From: Trichomonas vaginalis G3
Lineage: Eukaryota > Parabasalia > Trichomonadida > Trichomonadidae
Length of the DNA stretch: 64,000 nucleotides
Direction of reading: 5' to 3'
Assembly: GCF_026262505.1 (NCBI RefSeq)
Contig: NC_067204.1
Location: 19,742,873-19,806,872 of the forward strand
Each line of letters begins with the position of its first letter. Position 1 is the stretch's first letter. Positions 1 to 12,290 of the stretch are shown here, piece after piece. The notes under the pieces are model-generated. The model had not been told where the DNA came from. It worked only from the letters and a program-made list of their open reading frames with translations, and ran no database searches. The position numbers and the translations under genes are program-made.

Positions 1-214
1 ATAGTACTGTTGTATAAATTAATATTTGATTGTCTATTTTTTTTATAATTAAATACTTCAATTCATCCTAAAATTGCACTCTTTCTATACAAAAATAACC
101 CTTAAACGGTAATACCTGGAAATGCAGGGTAATTGGTGGGGCTTTTCTTAGGGAGAGGGTAACTTGAATCACCATTCCAAAAGTATAAATTCACAATTTG
201 TTCGATTTGACATA
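1..214. other. left flank of copy A, no gene seen
   Basis: AT-rich sequence before the first Maverick copy. I see no open frame, RNA gene or repeat that I can support. It ends in the target duplication of copy A. Confidence 0.6.
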
Positions 215-220
215 TTAATC
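215..220. repeat. target site duplication of copy A, left
   Basis: TTAATC directly precedes the A-run that opens copy A and recurs at 27752-27757 directly after its closing T-run. Six bases is the usual Polinton target duplication length, so this fixes both ends of copy A. Confidence 0.75.
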
Positions 221-420
221 AAAAAAAAAGTAGTTGGGGCTTTCCAGGGCGCGTTGCGCCCCTCTAGCCCCTGAAAGATGTTTAGTTATAAAATGAATTA
301 ATATTCGGAGGGCTTCCGGCTAGACTCGGACCGCCCTCATAGGCCCCACACGGAGGCTGCGGAGCAAAGTTGCGCATTGCGCCCTCTAGCCCGAAGAGGT
401 TAGTATAAGATGAAGTTTAT
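221..420 (+). repeat. left terminal repeat of copy A
   Basis: An A-run, then GTAG and a GC-rich hairpin-forming unit (TTCCAGGGCGCGTTGCGCCC), repeated at least twice with an AT-rich spacer of the TTTAGTATAAATGAAG type. It is the inverted counterpart of the array at 27440-27751. Polinton terminal inverted repeats are known to carry internal tandem repeats. Confidence 0.7.
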
Positions 421-699
421 ATGCGAAAAATTGTTAGTCTTCTGGGTCAAAACCATTATATAATGCTCGTCACTTTTCACAAAATTATATATGTTTTCAT
501 ATGGTGTCACTTTTCTGTCACTTTTTCGGGTAAAAAAACATTTATATTATTATATAAATGAATGTACCAAAAACACCGTTACTGTTGTTGTAAGACGAGT
601 TACCGGAAAGTGAGGTGACACGGAAAAAAGGAACACTTGGGGTCGATAAAATTCCCTATATATTTACTTGTCAAAAAATAAATCAGACTTGTTTTTGCT

Positions 700-1490
700 T
701 AAAAAATTTTATAATGTAATTATGAGAAAACGGAAGGTGAAACGGAAATGGATAATCTCTACCTTTCATTTCCCTCGAGAAAGTCCGAAAAACTTGGGCT
801 GAATAGTTTTGATGTCACCCAAGTTTGACACTTTGTGTATAAGGAATTGTTGGGCTATGATTACTGATTCATGAATTCAGTACATCATAGCCAAACATGC
901 CTTCGCAAACAACGGAACTTTGTCTGAATAGGTTAACATTCAGACAAAGTTCCGCTGTCCAGAGAGAATGCTAAAGGGTAAGAGGTATCATTCATATAGT
1001 TATACCTCTTAACCCTTTCATTCCCTCGAAAGTTCAAAAACTGGGTGCAGATCAGAAACTGGATTGCACCCTCCAAGTTTTTTGAACTTTGTATAAGGAA
1101 TTGTTGGTATATGTATCTGATTTTCTGCATTTAATCATACATCATTAGCCACCAAGCCCTTTCGGGTCAAACAGGGAAACTTTGTCGGAATAGTTAACAT
1201 TTCAGACAAATCTTTCCGCTGTCAGAGATTGGTGAGGTCAAGGGTAAGAGTATATATTCATAATGTATAACCCTCTTACCCTTTCATTCCTCGAGAAAGG
1301 TTCAAAAAACTCGGGGCAATCAGAAACTGATTCACCCAAGTTTTTGAACTTTTATAAGGAATTGTTGGCTATGAGTTACTGAGCATGAATCCAGTAACAT
1401 TCATAGCCAACAATTCCTTCGCAAACAGCGGAAACTTTGTCTGAATAGAACAAATTCAGACACAAGTTTCCCGCTGTACAAGAGAGGAAG
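700..1490. repeat. tandem array of multi-hairpin units
   Basis: Three units of about 250-270 bp, each beginning near CTTTCATTCCCTCGA (about 762, 1012 and 1281). Each unit holds up to four separate inverted repeats in fixed order. One has a stem built on AAGGGTAAGAG, a second on GTTCAAAAACTTGGGTGAAT, a third on AAGGAATTGTTGGCTATGA, and a fourth on AGCGGAAACTTTGTCTGAAT. Loops are short. No coding frame runs through the array. In the third unit the AAGGAATTGTTGGCTATGA stem is perfect over 19 bp. I know of no described family with this design. Confidence 0.7.
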
Positions 1491-1499
1491 TGCCCAAAC

Positions 1500-1822
1500 A
1501 AGGCAATAAAGAGCTACCACGTAATCATTCCATAATGCGTAAATAAATTTCCCCTATAATTAATAGTTAAACAAGAGTCTCAAACCGGATTCGAACTGTG
1601 TGAAATCTATTGAAATATTAAGCTGTTATTATATATATCAGCATGATTATAAGATGATTTTTTTAAATAAAAAGATAAAATTTAAGTTTTTTAATTGTTT
1701 AAAATAAGAATAGTAGGCTGACAAGTAATTATAGTTTTGCTTTTAAAAAGTTATCTTGCGTGGCAAATGCAATGTGTCCACTTGTTTGTTGAGTGCGACT
1801 TTTCCGTAATTTTGTCTTATGA
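1500..1822. other. AT-rich right part of the hairpin element
   Basis: No gene is seen. It ends in the element's right end, CTTATGATA, directly before the methyltransferase sequence resumes. Confidence 0.4.
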
Positions 1823-2639
1823 TACTGTTCTTCGGAAATAAGAGGTAGTTAAGATATATATTGAGAGAACTTACAGAAACTACCGAATGGTCTAACATTT
1901 GTAGATTTGTTCGGTGGAAGTTTCTATATATCCCACTTTATGTTCAGACCGTATTCCTACTCACAAGATTTATATGCCCAATGACTGCGACCAACTATAT
2001 GCGACCGTCTTCAAACAATATACCAGACCACAAACAAACTATTGAAAGAGGTTAAAAGAAAAGCATACCTTAATAGTAAAGGATGGAACGTATGCACCAT
2101 TAGATAAGAAAGAAATCATTGTGGAGAGAGGTTTTGAAAAAAGCAGAATTATATAGACTGGAATAGTATATTCGCTAGACTATTATTATATTGGTGCTAT
2201 AAAGATGTCTCATGACATGTGAAACACTTATGTCAAAAGTTTGTATTCTTAAACTATACAATTTTCAAAAGAAACCATAGAAAAAAATATATTTGAGGAT
2301 TAGCGGTCAGTTTGTGAGATGTCATTGGACAGAGTTGTATGAAAAATATTTAAAGACAAGGAAAATGTTTTCTTTCTAGTGACCCGCCGTTCTATAACAC
2401 ATGATTTTCCATACCAGTAGACTGGACTTTGAGAGACTTCTTCGTAGAAAACTTTAGAGCGTTATACATAACATGCCATCTGACTTTTTACATCCGATAA
2501 AAGTGGTTTGGAAACCGTTATGAGATGGATAGAGGACATACATGAGCTATGAGTTTATATATGACAAGATAGAATATTGGAGAAGAAGTCTATAACACCG
2601 AGAAAGTGTCACAATAAAGAAATTTTATTAGTAAGTAAA

Positions 2640-2780
2640 TTGTGGTTTGAAAATAGGACTACTTGTTTTATGTTCTTTCCATTTGTCATTTTATTTAATT
2701 TGAGCGTGGCAGAAAGTACAGAGAATATTGAAGATAAAACCAATGCCTGCCATAATGTTCAGGCATATGTACTTCGTTAA
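2640..2780 (+). pseudogene. membrane microprotein, copy A
   Basis: Degraded counterpart of the 43-aa membrane protein described at 56419-56550, in the same place right after the methyltransferase. Confidence 0.5.
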
Positions 2781-2804
2781 GAGATATTTTTACTAATATT
2801 ATAT

Positions 2805-3195
2805 ATGGACGCATCAGAACTTAGCGATATGCACAGCAACCTGGACACACCAAACCCAGAGAATATTCCAAATGAAGTTAGAATACAAACTGCAAATGGC
2901 AAACTAAATGGTCAAGTGCCAACAGATGTACAAATGCAAAAAACTGCCATGTCAAATGACGCTTGCGTTAGGTTTGGCCACCATGGTATTGGCAAATATA
3001 TGAGATGAGAAAGCAGTTTTATACAAACCCTGAAGTGTGGGATATAAACAACTTTATGCAGATGACGCCGAACACAGGAGTTGACCCAGAATGTTTCTAC
3101 CAGAGGAGAAACAGAATCAGATCGAAGGCCCAGTTTTAAAGAATGCATGGAACTAACAGAAACGTAGAGACTAGGCGGAATTAGATTTTTACAGT
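2805..3195 (+). pseudogene. 120-aa conserved element protein, copy A
   Basis: Counterpart of the open genes at 51497-51859 and 56574-56936. It starts with MDA and keeps recognisable blocks such as NIPNEVRIQT. Broken. Confidence 0.6.
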
Positions 3196-3205
3196 ATTAG
3201 TAAAA

Positions 3206-3460
3206 TGGGTTTCTTCAGTAAGATAGGAAACTCTGTTCGAAAATTGTTGGAAGAGTATATGGAAATGGAATTAAAATCTGTCGGAAGAGGGAGTATGGAA
3301 ACCGGTGTCAATAATTTATTTGGTAAAAGAGTAGGTCAGTCGTTGTATTATACCTAAAGACCCCTGAACCAGAAGAACAAGGCTCTGGTTATACGCCTGC
3401 CTGCCACACAAGATCTAAGTTGGCAACCAAATCCCAACCACCTTCAACCCGGTATAAAAT
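3206..3460 (+). pseudogene. amphipathic glycine-rich protein (MGFFG type), copy A
   Basis: Counterpart of 56955-57197. It begins MGFF and keeps the glycine, tryptophan and arginine spacing only in patches. Broken. Confidence 0.5.
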
Positions 3461-3464
3461 TATA

Positions 3465-4375
3465 ATTATATAGCAGATCGATAAGAAGTTGATATAAGTA
3501 CTTTTACTGTTAACGATATGGGGAGTATAATGAATTATTTTTATTATCATTCCCATAATATGAAGTTAAAACCATTTATACTTAGAAAATTGCTGAATAC
3601 TCCCACTTGTAGATAGTATAACTTGTTAGGGTTTCGTAAAAGTCATTTGCCAAGCATAAGAAAGAGTTTTGGGCGCCAGAAAAGAGCATGAACAATAATG
3701 CCAATCTTGGTCGAAAATTAATTTTCATATGTTCCATTAGGGTTTTTCGACTTCATAATAGTCCGGGTGTTACTGGATATGCTGCAGGTCTTGATTTAAC
3801 TCCTCATAAATCTATACCATGCCAATGTTTGTATATTTATGTATGAAATATAACGTTTTCTTCCAAGTCGTTACTATTTTATTGATTTTAAACAGTTGCA
3901 TTTTTTCCTGTCATAAATAATATGCGAGATGGTATTCCCTTCGTCAATGTTAAAACTGGATTTGCATATTCAATATAAAGTCGATTATTTTTTCTTGAAA
4001 AGCTTTGAAGAGTTGTTCTAAATTTTGAAGCAAATTAACTTGTAAAAAGTTTTCCCTGTTTCAAATTTCTCATGACATACGTTTTTCTTTTTTGTTATAG
4101 AATATCTGTATGGCCGACTTTCAAAACCGACCGTAAATGGGAAACCATGTATGGGCTTCTGAAGATTGAAACTTCATTCTTACGAAAGCCAATATTGCTT
4201 TTGTGACGAATGGGTCTCTTAACCATCTTAACTGGGTTAGTCACAAAACGATTAGCCTTCATGTGCTTTACGGTATCTGTCTTCAACTTTTGACCGACAT
4301 TTAGTAAAAAGTTCATTCTTAAGTTTTTGTTTAGTTGTAGCAACTCTAGATTTTCTTTTCTATTGCGAAGATCAT
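3465..4375 (-). pseudogene. 282-aa structural-type protein (MLPI family), copy A
   Basis: Minus-strand counterpart of 57202-58050, convergent with the upstream small gene and divergent from the fiber. Broken in many places. Confidence 0.6.
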
Positions 4376-4393
4376 ATTTATCTATAATAAAAA

Positions 4394-6289
4394 ATGTCAA
4401 ATGAATAGACTGCGTCTATGAGAGAAATACAACACAACCGACAACTTCATTGATGCAAGCTCTAAATAAGAACACAACAAACTTTTTCAAAGCTATTCTA
4501 GCATATCTGGCAGTATTGAAAGCGGGGTGACTTAAAACTGACAATAAATCCATATGACAGATGTAGTTTCTGTTTCAAAGGATCCAATAAGAACCATACT
4601 GTCTGTATAAATCCAACCAAAAGGAACTTTAAATCGAGAAACTCTATAAAATGAACTAGTCTTTTTGAAGGCAAGATGTTGGACAGACAAAGCTGACAAA
4701 GAATATTGTAGACGAGTGCATAGCAAAAAGAAGAAGACAAGTAGCTAACAATGCCTTATGCAACAATAAGAATACTCACGCATCCTGATGAACTACAGAC
4801 AAATTACAGTTATGGTTGTACATAAAATTGGCGATAGTGACATGTGACAAGAAGACTGAATAAGACGATTATTACTTCTAATAAGACGATTTCATGATAT
4901 ACATTATATCTAAGCAAATACCAATGCTGCTTTAAGCAACATTTAGAGAGCAAGCAATGTAAATAAGACTCATACCACATTCTGATATGCTGATATTAAC
5001 AAACTTACAAGAAACCGTTAAAACAGAAAAGTGACGGTTGGAACAGTAACATACCCATTGCCAAATATTCACAAACTTACAAGAAACCCTTAAACAGGTA
5101 AAGTTGAAGTGGATCATAACACATACATCTTCTGAAATAACCAGACTTAAACGTTAGCCTTGAAAAGAAAGCGAGATAAAACATATGTTCAATGAAAGTA
5201 TAACCAAAAGTTGATAGGAACAAAAAAAATACTTTGAAACTATTGGTTGAGTGATATTTCTGGTCAATTGAAGAAATAAATAGTTTTAGATGGCCAGTTG
5301 GTACAGTACCTTAACAGAAGGTGATCACCGGCAGTAAACTCACTTCCGAAAGAGAGGTTAACAATGAAATGGTATGTAAGGGCTATAAAGAGATGATGGT
5401 TAACAAGTTAAAGTATCCATTAGACAACAACTGCTACTTAAACTTATATGGAGGACGAACAAAAGAGAGATATTTTAAGGAGTGTTTTGAATGATGGCAA
5501 AGATATGACAGTTGCCTGAGCCAGCTCCGGCCACCACGATTCAATTATGGACGTAATGGAGATGACGACAGAACACACATTAGGATAACAAAAGCTAACA
5601 TATATGATTTAGATTATTATAGATAGTATAAAAAGACGTATAATTGCAATAGAAAGAACGAAGGAATAGTATATATTATACAGATGACAGAAATAATTAT
5701 AGCTCAAGAGTTTTAAGCCCTACTCGAAAACATAGAATTATATTTATAAAAAATATTCTGACACAAAACCAGAGAACCTGAAATAGTTGCACATATATTT
5801 TAAGTTTCAAAGAGACCAATCCTACTAAATATCTCAGTATGTTGATTTAACTGGAACCAGTAGGTTCATTTATAGCATCTATGGGATGCAGAGAGGTCCC
5901 AAGTATATGTTTGGTCGTTGGTGCATGGGAACAAATTTAGTCGACAGGTTTTTGATATTGTGGCAAACCTATCTTCAAAGGAAACAGGTGGAAGTAAAAA
6001 CGATTTCAGGGTGAAATTTTACCTGCACACAGCACACATAGATTTAAGTACATCTTCATAGGCAAGTATGGCGATAGCATAGATATTGGGGATTGCGTCA
6101 GGAATGACAAAGGATAAAGGATATGATGTAAAAGATGGTTTAGGTTGCTATAAATTGTTACTGGAGTGACACTTCAGGGAGAGAGGAAACCATACACATT
6201 TCGTTTCAGGATATACGCAAACAACGGACAAAGTTAAGAATAGCATGCCACCTTACATAGACAGTTACGCATGGTAATAGAATGCTTAG
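4394..6289 (+). pseudogene. phage-type fiber protein, copy A
   Basis: Counterpart of 58069-59742. The middle part is of the same type as in copy D (AGATGG...CAGTTGGTAC block near 5290), not the type found in copy B. The C-terminal GG-containing collar-like block is recognisable near 5970-6290. Broken in many places. Confidence 0.6.
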
Positions 6290-7241
6290 TCGTCATTTTC
6301 ACTATCTTTAGCATATTCGTCAGGAGTTGTCTTAATTTTGTTAGGAACTTGCTTTAAAGTATAAACCACTTGAACTTGACAAGTTTGAAACGAGGGCTGC
6401 AATAGTAGTTTTATCTTCTGCTGCAGTGTGACATTTTGCCATGTTTGCCTAAAACTTCATAATATTCTCTTGTATACTTTCTTCTATTTTTACAGGAACA
6501 CGAATGTGAGTACCTGTCGGGTTTCCCATTGTTGTCATAGTCAATAGTATTTCATATGAGGTCCGGTTTAGGTATTTCTATACTTTTGTCACCTTCTGAA
6601 AATTGAAGCCCGGCATTCTTTCTTGTTTGTCTCTTTTGACTAAAATTTAATTAAATATTAGTCTTCTCTAAGTCAGGGTTGTTTTTCATTTCTTCGGGGA
6701 GTGGTTTCCCAAACCTTTTTTTTACGGTTATTGTAAATATTTAAAACTTGTCTCATCTTGCCATGGAGAATGGTCTATACTTGTCGTCATATGACATTTC
6801 TTTTGCTTCACCACCTTGTGGTTGGTTTAAGTCTTCTTAACATTTTTATACAACCGTCAATGACACCAAGAGCAGAATGGTTTTGGTCGACAATGAAATA
6901 TTGGTTACATTTTTTGAACGCAGATAGTTTTTACATCATCTGATTTGAAAGAACTTTCACAGTCAGATGTCAGTTTTGTTGGATTGGTATTTGTCAACGA
7001 ATATTGTCAACAAGCAGTTTCACATCTAAAATATTTTGGACTCATAATGGTATGGCTCACAGTATCTTGTGGTTTGACCAACAAATATTAACCAGTATGG
7101 AGTTCCACTGTTCTAAACTCTCGGAATGTTTTCCAAGATATCCATAAACCAAGGCATTTGGTGGGTGAAACTTAAAATGTTTTATCATGAGTGCTTTCTT
7201 TGTCGCTTTAGAAACATAGGGTCTTTGTTCGGATTCGTCAT
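6287..7241 (-). pseudogene. retroviral-like integrase, copy A
   Basis: Counterpart of the open integrase at 48024-48983. The codons around the third catalytic position read VID here as well, so aspartate rather than glutamate is shared by all copies. Its end overlaps the end of the fiber gene on the other strand. Broken. Confidence 0.65.
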
Positions 7242-7258
7242 TTTTTTACCCTATAAGA

Positions 7259-7664
7259 ATGGGTTTATTTGGCGCATTCAGCAGAGTTGCATCCAGATTT
7301 TTGCCGCAGTGGGAACAATAGCCAGAGGTGCATTTGGAATTGGAAGGAAGATTTTGAGTACATTAGTATACTTAAAGAGAAAGCACAACCTATTATACAA
7401 ACTGTACAGAAAGTTGGATGTAGCCACGAGATGCAACAAATCTTATTCCAATCCTGAACAAGAAGGAAAAGTCAAGATGGAGGCAATGTAGGAAGGACAC
7501 AAGCAGGAAACTACGTTATAGAAACAAAGCAAATGAACTATAACCAAGCAGACATATATATGTGGGCGCTCAAGTGGAAAGATTCTTTAACAAGTGATAA
7601 CCATGCACACAACAGTGGGTAAATCAATAACCAACAACTCAACGCCTCAAAACTGGAGAATGTA
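7259..7664 (+). pseudogene. glycine-rich hydrophobic protein (MGLFG type), copy A
   Basis: Counterpart of 47607-48006 and 60701-61100, divergent from the integrase with a spacer of under 20 bases. The block AVGTIARGAFGIGRKIL is clear. Broken. Confidence 0.6.
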
Positions 7665-7685
7665 AATTTTTTTACTGAGATGAAA

Positions 7686-7853
7686 ATGAACCAATTGCCA
7701 AGCATTGAGACAATGAGTTCAAGATGGATTGTCGCTGTCCCAGCAGTTACCACACGTGGTTTGTAAAGTTCTTGCTATACCTCAGGAAGTTTTAACCGAC
7801 TTAAAAAACAAACAACAGTATTGAGAAACAAACCCAAACTAAAATTTTTACTG
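7686..7853 (+). pseudogene. small basic protein (MNNTALRQMG type), copy A
   Basis: Counterpart of the 53-aa gene at 61121-61282. Similarity is patchy. Confidence 0.4.
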
Positions 7854-7857
7854 AAGA

Positions 7858-8475
7858 ATGAAATAGACCCGAAGAAAGTTGAATGACGGGGTAGGAATTT
7901 GACACCACAAACAAAAGTTCAGACCATTGTCAAAACCTTTCAAGAACTTTACAGAATGGAAGAGAAAAAATTCATAATAGAAAGTGCCAGGTCTGAAATA
8001 CAAACCCTAACTAATAAAGTTCACTTTTCATAAGAAATGGAACGGCTAAGTATCTCATAAAAAGAACAGATCTCTCACAATATAAATATTATGAAGTGAG
8101 GAGCTTCGAGAACAACAGAATGGAAAAGTTATACTTCAACTGACCAACAGTTCATATAGAACACTCTTCATGCTTGAGAGCGAAATGCTAAACTTTACAA
8201 CAAACACAAAGTTGAAAGGAAAAACAAAAAACAAATGGCATATGATATTTATGAAGATGTTGACGACACAACTGTTCCTGCAGGTGAGTAAAGTCAGAGA
8301 ACCGAAAGTGAACGAAAAACCGATAGAAGTAAGATAAACCATATAAATTGAAGATAACCAAAAGCCAAAGTTTAGATTTGCAAACTAAACCAGTAGTCAC
8401 CTTCATTAGCTAGGTGTATGGGTTGGCGTCAAAGACCTTTATGGCACAGGCGGTTATGTGGAGTAAAGAAAGAAT
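7858..8475 (+). pseudogene. 194-aa charged protein (MTEEVE type), copy A
   Basis: Counterpart of 61289-61873 and 46830-47413, just upstream of the polymerase. Similarity runs to the GWRQR region near its end. Broken. Confidence 0.55.
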
Positions 8476-8529
8476 TAATTTTTTATTTTTATAAAAATGC
8501 CCCCAGATAGAATGGTTAGTAATGAAAGT

Positions 8530-8960
8530 TCTGCTATTAATAATAAATAACAGAGTTACAAAATAGGGTATTGTTGGAGATTTCTAAATACATTTGTATC
8601 CATCTACGATCGAGAACAACCCCTCACCATTCTTCTCCAAGACACTTTGTCTGTCATTCGCTCCATATCCCTACTTTTTCCCCCCTCCTCTTTTTATTTT
8701 GATTTGGATAGAAACACGATGTTCTTTGAATTAGACCTCTGGTAAATTCTTCACATCTGGATTCTTCTTGAAGCCTGTGAACACTTTCCTTATGATCTCA
8801 CATTTGTTAAACTTTGAAAGAACGTAAAAATGTGAAGACCATGTTTTAAATCAAAAAAATTTTGATGGATACAAGTTAATTTAATGATTGTTATTATCAT
8901 TGATTTGGTTGTAATATAGTGTTTATATGATTTATATTTTTTTTCTATACTTGTTAGAGG
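8530..8960. other. unexplained AT-rich segment inside the polymerase region
   Basis: It has no counterpart in copies B or D. I see no open frame, inverted repeat or target duplication that I can support. Confidence 0.35.
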
Positions 8961-9099
8961 ACATGATGGAGGCTGTATTTATGCGCGGTCACTTAGTATG
9001 TGAGTGGTGATTGCAATCTGCTGTGGACCACTGTATTCGTTGGGCTGGAGAGTGTGATGTGTAGCCCAAAAATAAAACTCATGATCTCTTGAGACGCCA

Positions 9100-9510
9100 A
9101 AGGAAAAGTTAAGTTCAATCTTCATTGAAATGACAACCGGTGGAGTCATCATTGTGCATATTCTAGATTTACAGAGAGTATGTTCCATTTTAGATAAAAG
9201 AGTTAGGTATTTTTTATTTGAAATTCACCAAATAATATGGTGTCCATTTGAAGTTTGAAATCATTGAGTTTTTCGCACCAAGATTTTCGTAAAATTTCTG
9301 AACGAACTGTAAAGATTCTCATTGCGTCAAATTGATCTATTAGACCATCAGAACCTCATACCTGGCCATAGAAAATATATGCGATACATTACAATGCAGT
9401 GCATCCCCTATTAATGAAAACAAAACTACTTTCCTAAATCCTATTGCCCTTATGCAATCTGAGGACTTTGAAGCCCAAACCCGAAAAGCTAAGGTGCAAA
9501 TTGATCCAAA
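9100..9510 (-). pseudogene. inverted fragment of the MLRV gene family
   Basis: The reverse strand matches the first two thirds of the gene at 62810-63670, including the block that encodes IRIFTVRSDE-like sequence near 9320. It lies in the opposite direction to the MLRV gene further right in the same element, so it is a second, inverted and partial copy. Broken. Confidence 0.5.
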
Positions 9511-12198
9511 ACAGACAATAGATAAAGTTAGAAGTCAAACCCTGTAGTAGATCGGTGCGAAATTAAAATGAAGACTTATGCCTTTCATGTTTAGTTATAT
9601 CCCTCAATCAGTTTTGTGAAAGGACACGACGGCATTGCCAGATTCTACTGGAATCATGACGAACAATTGCGATCCTTTGAGAAGAAAAAAAGGAAAAGTG
9701 AAGACACACATGCTCCATCGGACATACCGAACAAGATATGGCAATACCTGAATAAGTTCGTGAATTAGAGAGTTCTAAAATTACATAACGTGACGAACCT
9801 ATTTTTAGAGCAGTTAATATACTAATTGACGAAGGACCACGAAAGCAAAAATGCTTCATTGGTAGTACTTGCTGCTAATTCATGACGGAATATGGAAGAA
9901 AAGGACTACAATCTCAGAACCTTTACTCTATTATACAGCCCATTTTGGTATATGGTCGCTACATTTACTTATGCACATGGCAATGATTAAAACAGCCGCA
10001 AAACCTCTTGACGGCTTGCAATGACTACAAAAAGAGAGAACAAAGGATCGGTTGAAAACTCCACTACAGAACAATTTTGTAATTTGCAAATATGAAGGAA
10101 TTGCAAGTGTAACATATGATATTCTGTAATATGAGTATAACCACAACTAACCCTCAAGTCTAGTCTTAGACATACATGGCTTGTATTATCTTCCCTGTTT
10201 CATAAAATAAAAGTCTAAACTTATTGACTTGACAAGTGAAAGATAGGCGCAATTTACCAAATTTCAATTGAAACCAATTGTCAATGAACCTTTTGAATAT
10301 TCTTATCATGTTCTCCTCAAGTGACCACGCTAATCTTGTTAGCAGATGAGAAGAGAAATACCTAACATGACGAATGTTTCACCTTCAACTTGATTGAAGT
10401 AAAAAGTGCCCTACATTCAACTCAGAAGGTACCCCATAAATGGCAAAAAATTGCACGTTGCGTCCACAATGATCAAGTATCCGAGGTCATACAAATCTAC
10501 CTACAGCTAAAGGTCTTTCATCATTTCGACCTAATGTTGTTAAACAAAAGGACTTTACACCATGGTTGAAGATTTAATTGTCCACAACAACAATATCATG
10601 TTGAACGTATAAGTGTCATTACACAAACCATTCTTTGGTTAAAAAGTAAGAAGGTCAACATTTTCAAAGCTGCTAATATCTATCTTTTTTAGAAAGAAAG
10701 TTTGTATGGAAAACCAAAACTTCCAAAGAGTCGTACATAGCTGAAGAAACTTATTAGTACCAAAAAGATCTGCAAATCAGCACACCTCCCCTTCAATGTT
10801 AGCAAATATACCAAAAGGTTGTTCCAGACAATTAGTTCTATGTAAACTTAATCCCAAAAGAGAGTACACAGTTCCACAACGGCGAGTTGTGCGCGTTATG
10901 TCTCGAAGATACCAGAGCCGGAACCAGAAGAACTTCAATGAGGGTTGCAAGAAACTTCCAAAGATGCTATCTCAAAAAACCAACTATCCATTGAAAGACA
11001 ATCCAAATTGACTGTACTCTCCTATTGTATGGATCCCACTGAGGTAGCGTAGATAGTTATTATATGGATACACTAGAAGTTGCTTCGGACGATATCGTTT
11101 ATATGACTATAAGATCAGGAGAAGATTTCTCAGCCATGATCATAATTGCGAACCAGACTCATCTTTGCGCACTATTCCCACAACTGGAGTATCCTAAGTT
11201 TGTTCCTGTACTTTCATCAAGTGTTCAGTGAAGCTCAAAGTACTCATTATGTAAAAACACTTGACTTTATGGATAATTTCTATTTGATCGCGAGCAGTAT
11301 AGAACATTTGGTCGTTAGTCATGTCTACAAGAGATCTGTCCATTTGGGCGTATAACTTGTGACCGAAGAAGATCAATTGCCGTCCGAAACAAACTTAAGG
11401 GTGAAAATTTCCATTAAACACTCAAGAGCCGAACTTGTAAGTCACCCTTGTGAATTTCCGGCGATAGAAGTCGTACCGTATCAACATATTGGAACGAGTT
11501 GAGACCATATTCAAGTCCAGTGAATCCGCAAGCCCAAACATCTCTATCCCAAACTGAGTATTATGAGATTAGGAAAGCCTCTCAAAACTCTCCTATGAAA
11601 GACTTGCAATGATCTATCTCAATTGATCTGTAAATGAATATCGACCGGAGGTAACTGTCCATTAAGATATCATATTATGCAAAAGTAGTTTGAGTATGCA
11701 TATATGAGCCAAGTGGTTATGGAAAGCGACCTTATGATGCCAATACAAGGTCAGGTACAGAAGACACTATGTTTTGAAGAGTTTTACTCCTTTGTCTTAT
11801 TTGCAAGTAGCGAATATCTACTCTAAGGTCAAAGTGGCCTTAATAACCACATTAAACCTATCTTCGAAACATTGGTCTTACCCTCAGTTCGCAAAGAGCC
11901 GAGTCCTTGACAACTACAACAAATTTCTTCTCCGAAGTCAAATCCAAAGTCAAGGTTTACTATTGAGAACATTGACGCACTATGACGAACGAAGAAGGTT
12001 ACAACAAACTCATTGAAATGGGAATGGTCGGTGAAAAGATGTGGGCTGTTTTAAGCTAGATAAGGTATTTTCCGAAGTTCATGTAATATCGAAAAGGAAA
12101 TATTGGGGCACTACTGAGAGCCGGCACAGAAATAAAAACATGCATGAAAATAAAATTTATTTTTTAAAACAGTGAATTTTTTTAATATTTATTTGAAA

Positions 12199-12290
12199 TG
12201 TACGCTGAGTTTGTTATGAACCTCAAGTTGAAGGAAACTGTTTGTTAGATGAGAAATATGAAATGGCATGTACCATTTTAAAACAAATAT
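12199..12290 (+). pseudogene. HNH endonuclease remnant, copy A
   Basis: Only the beginning (MYAEFV) and the end (GIPF-type tail) of the gene at 62201-62785 are recognisable. The catalytic HNH block is not present in this copy. Confidence 0.55.

Larger units (their letters stand above)
588..1822. mobile_element. inserted element with tandem hairpins
   Basis: Sequence missing from copies B and D, lying inside the methyltransferase. The flanking bases CTGTT(G/C)T are repeated on both sides and look like a short target duplication. The ends form imperfect inverted repeats around TAAGACRARTTACGGAAAAGT. Similar ends occur on the insertion at 12918-15041, so both may belong to one DNA-transposon family. 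No transposase frame is present, so it is non-autonomous. The superfamily is not clear. The noisy sequence here makes the exact borders uncertain by several bases. Confidence 0.55.
559..2660 (+). pseudogene. Dam-like DNA adenine methyltransferase, copy A
   Basis: Similar along its length to the open genes at 51999-52817 and 55616-56434. The gene is split by an inserted element of about 1.2 kb (588-1822) near its beginning, and the remainder is broken in many places. See the copy at 55616 for function. Confidence 0.7.
8507..12150 (+). pseudogene. family B DNA polymerase, copy A
   Basis: It starts with a methionine-proline-proline peptide after an A-rich leader like the copies at 46800 and 61907. 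The body, similar to 44674-46800, resumes near 9600 and runs to about 12150. About 1.1 kb of other sequence lies between, including an inverted piece of the MLRV gene family. Broken throughout. Function is described at 44674-46800. Confidence 0.55.

Noticed and set aside
235-420. CRISPR-like spacing in the terminal arrays (also 27440-27751)
   Set aside because: Repeats and spacers are both conserved from unit to unit, so these are plain tandem repeats of a Maverick terminus in a eukaryote.
1578-1605. CCGGATTCGAACT resembling an inverted tRNA T-arm
   Set aside because: The flanking bases do not form stems, and it lies inside a non-coding inserted element.
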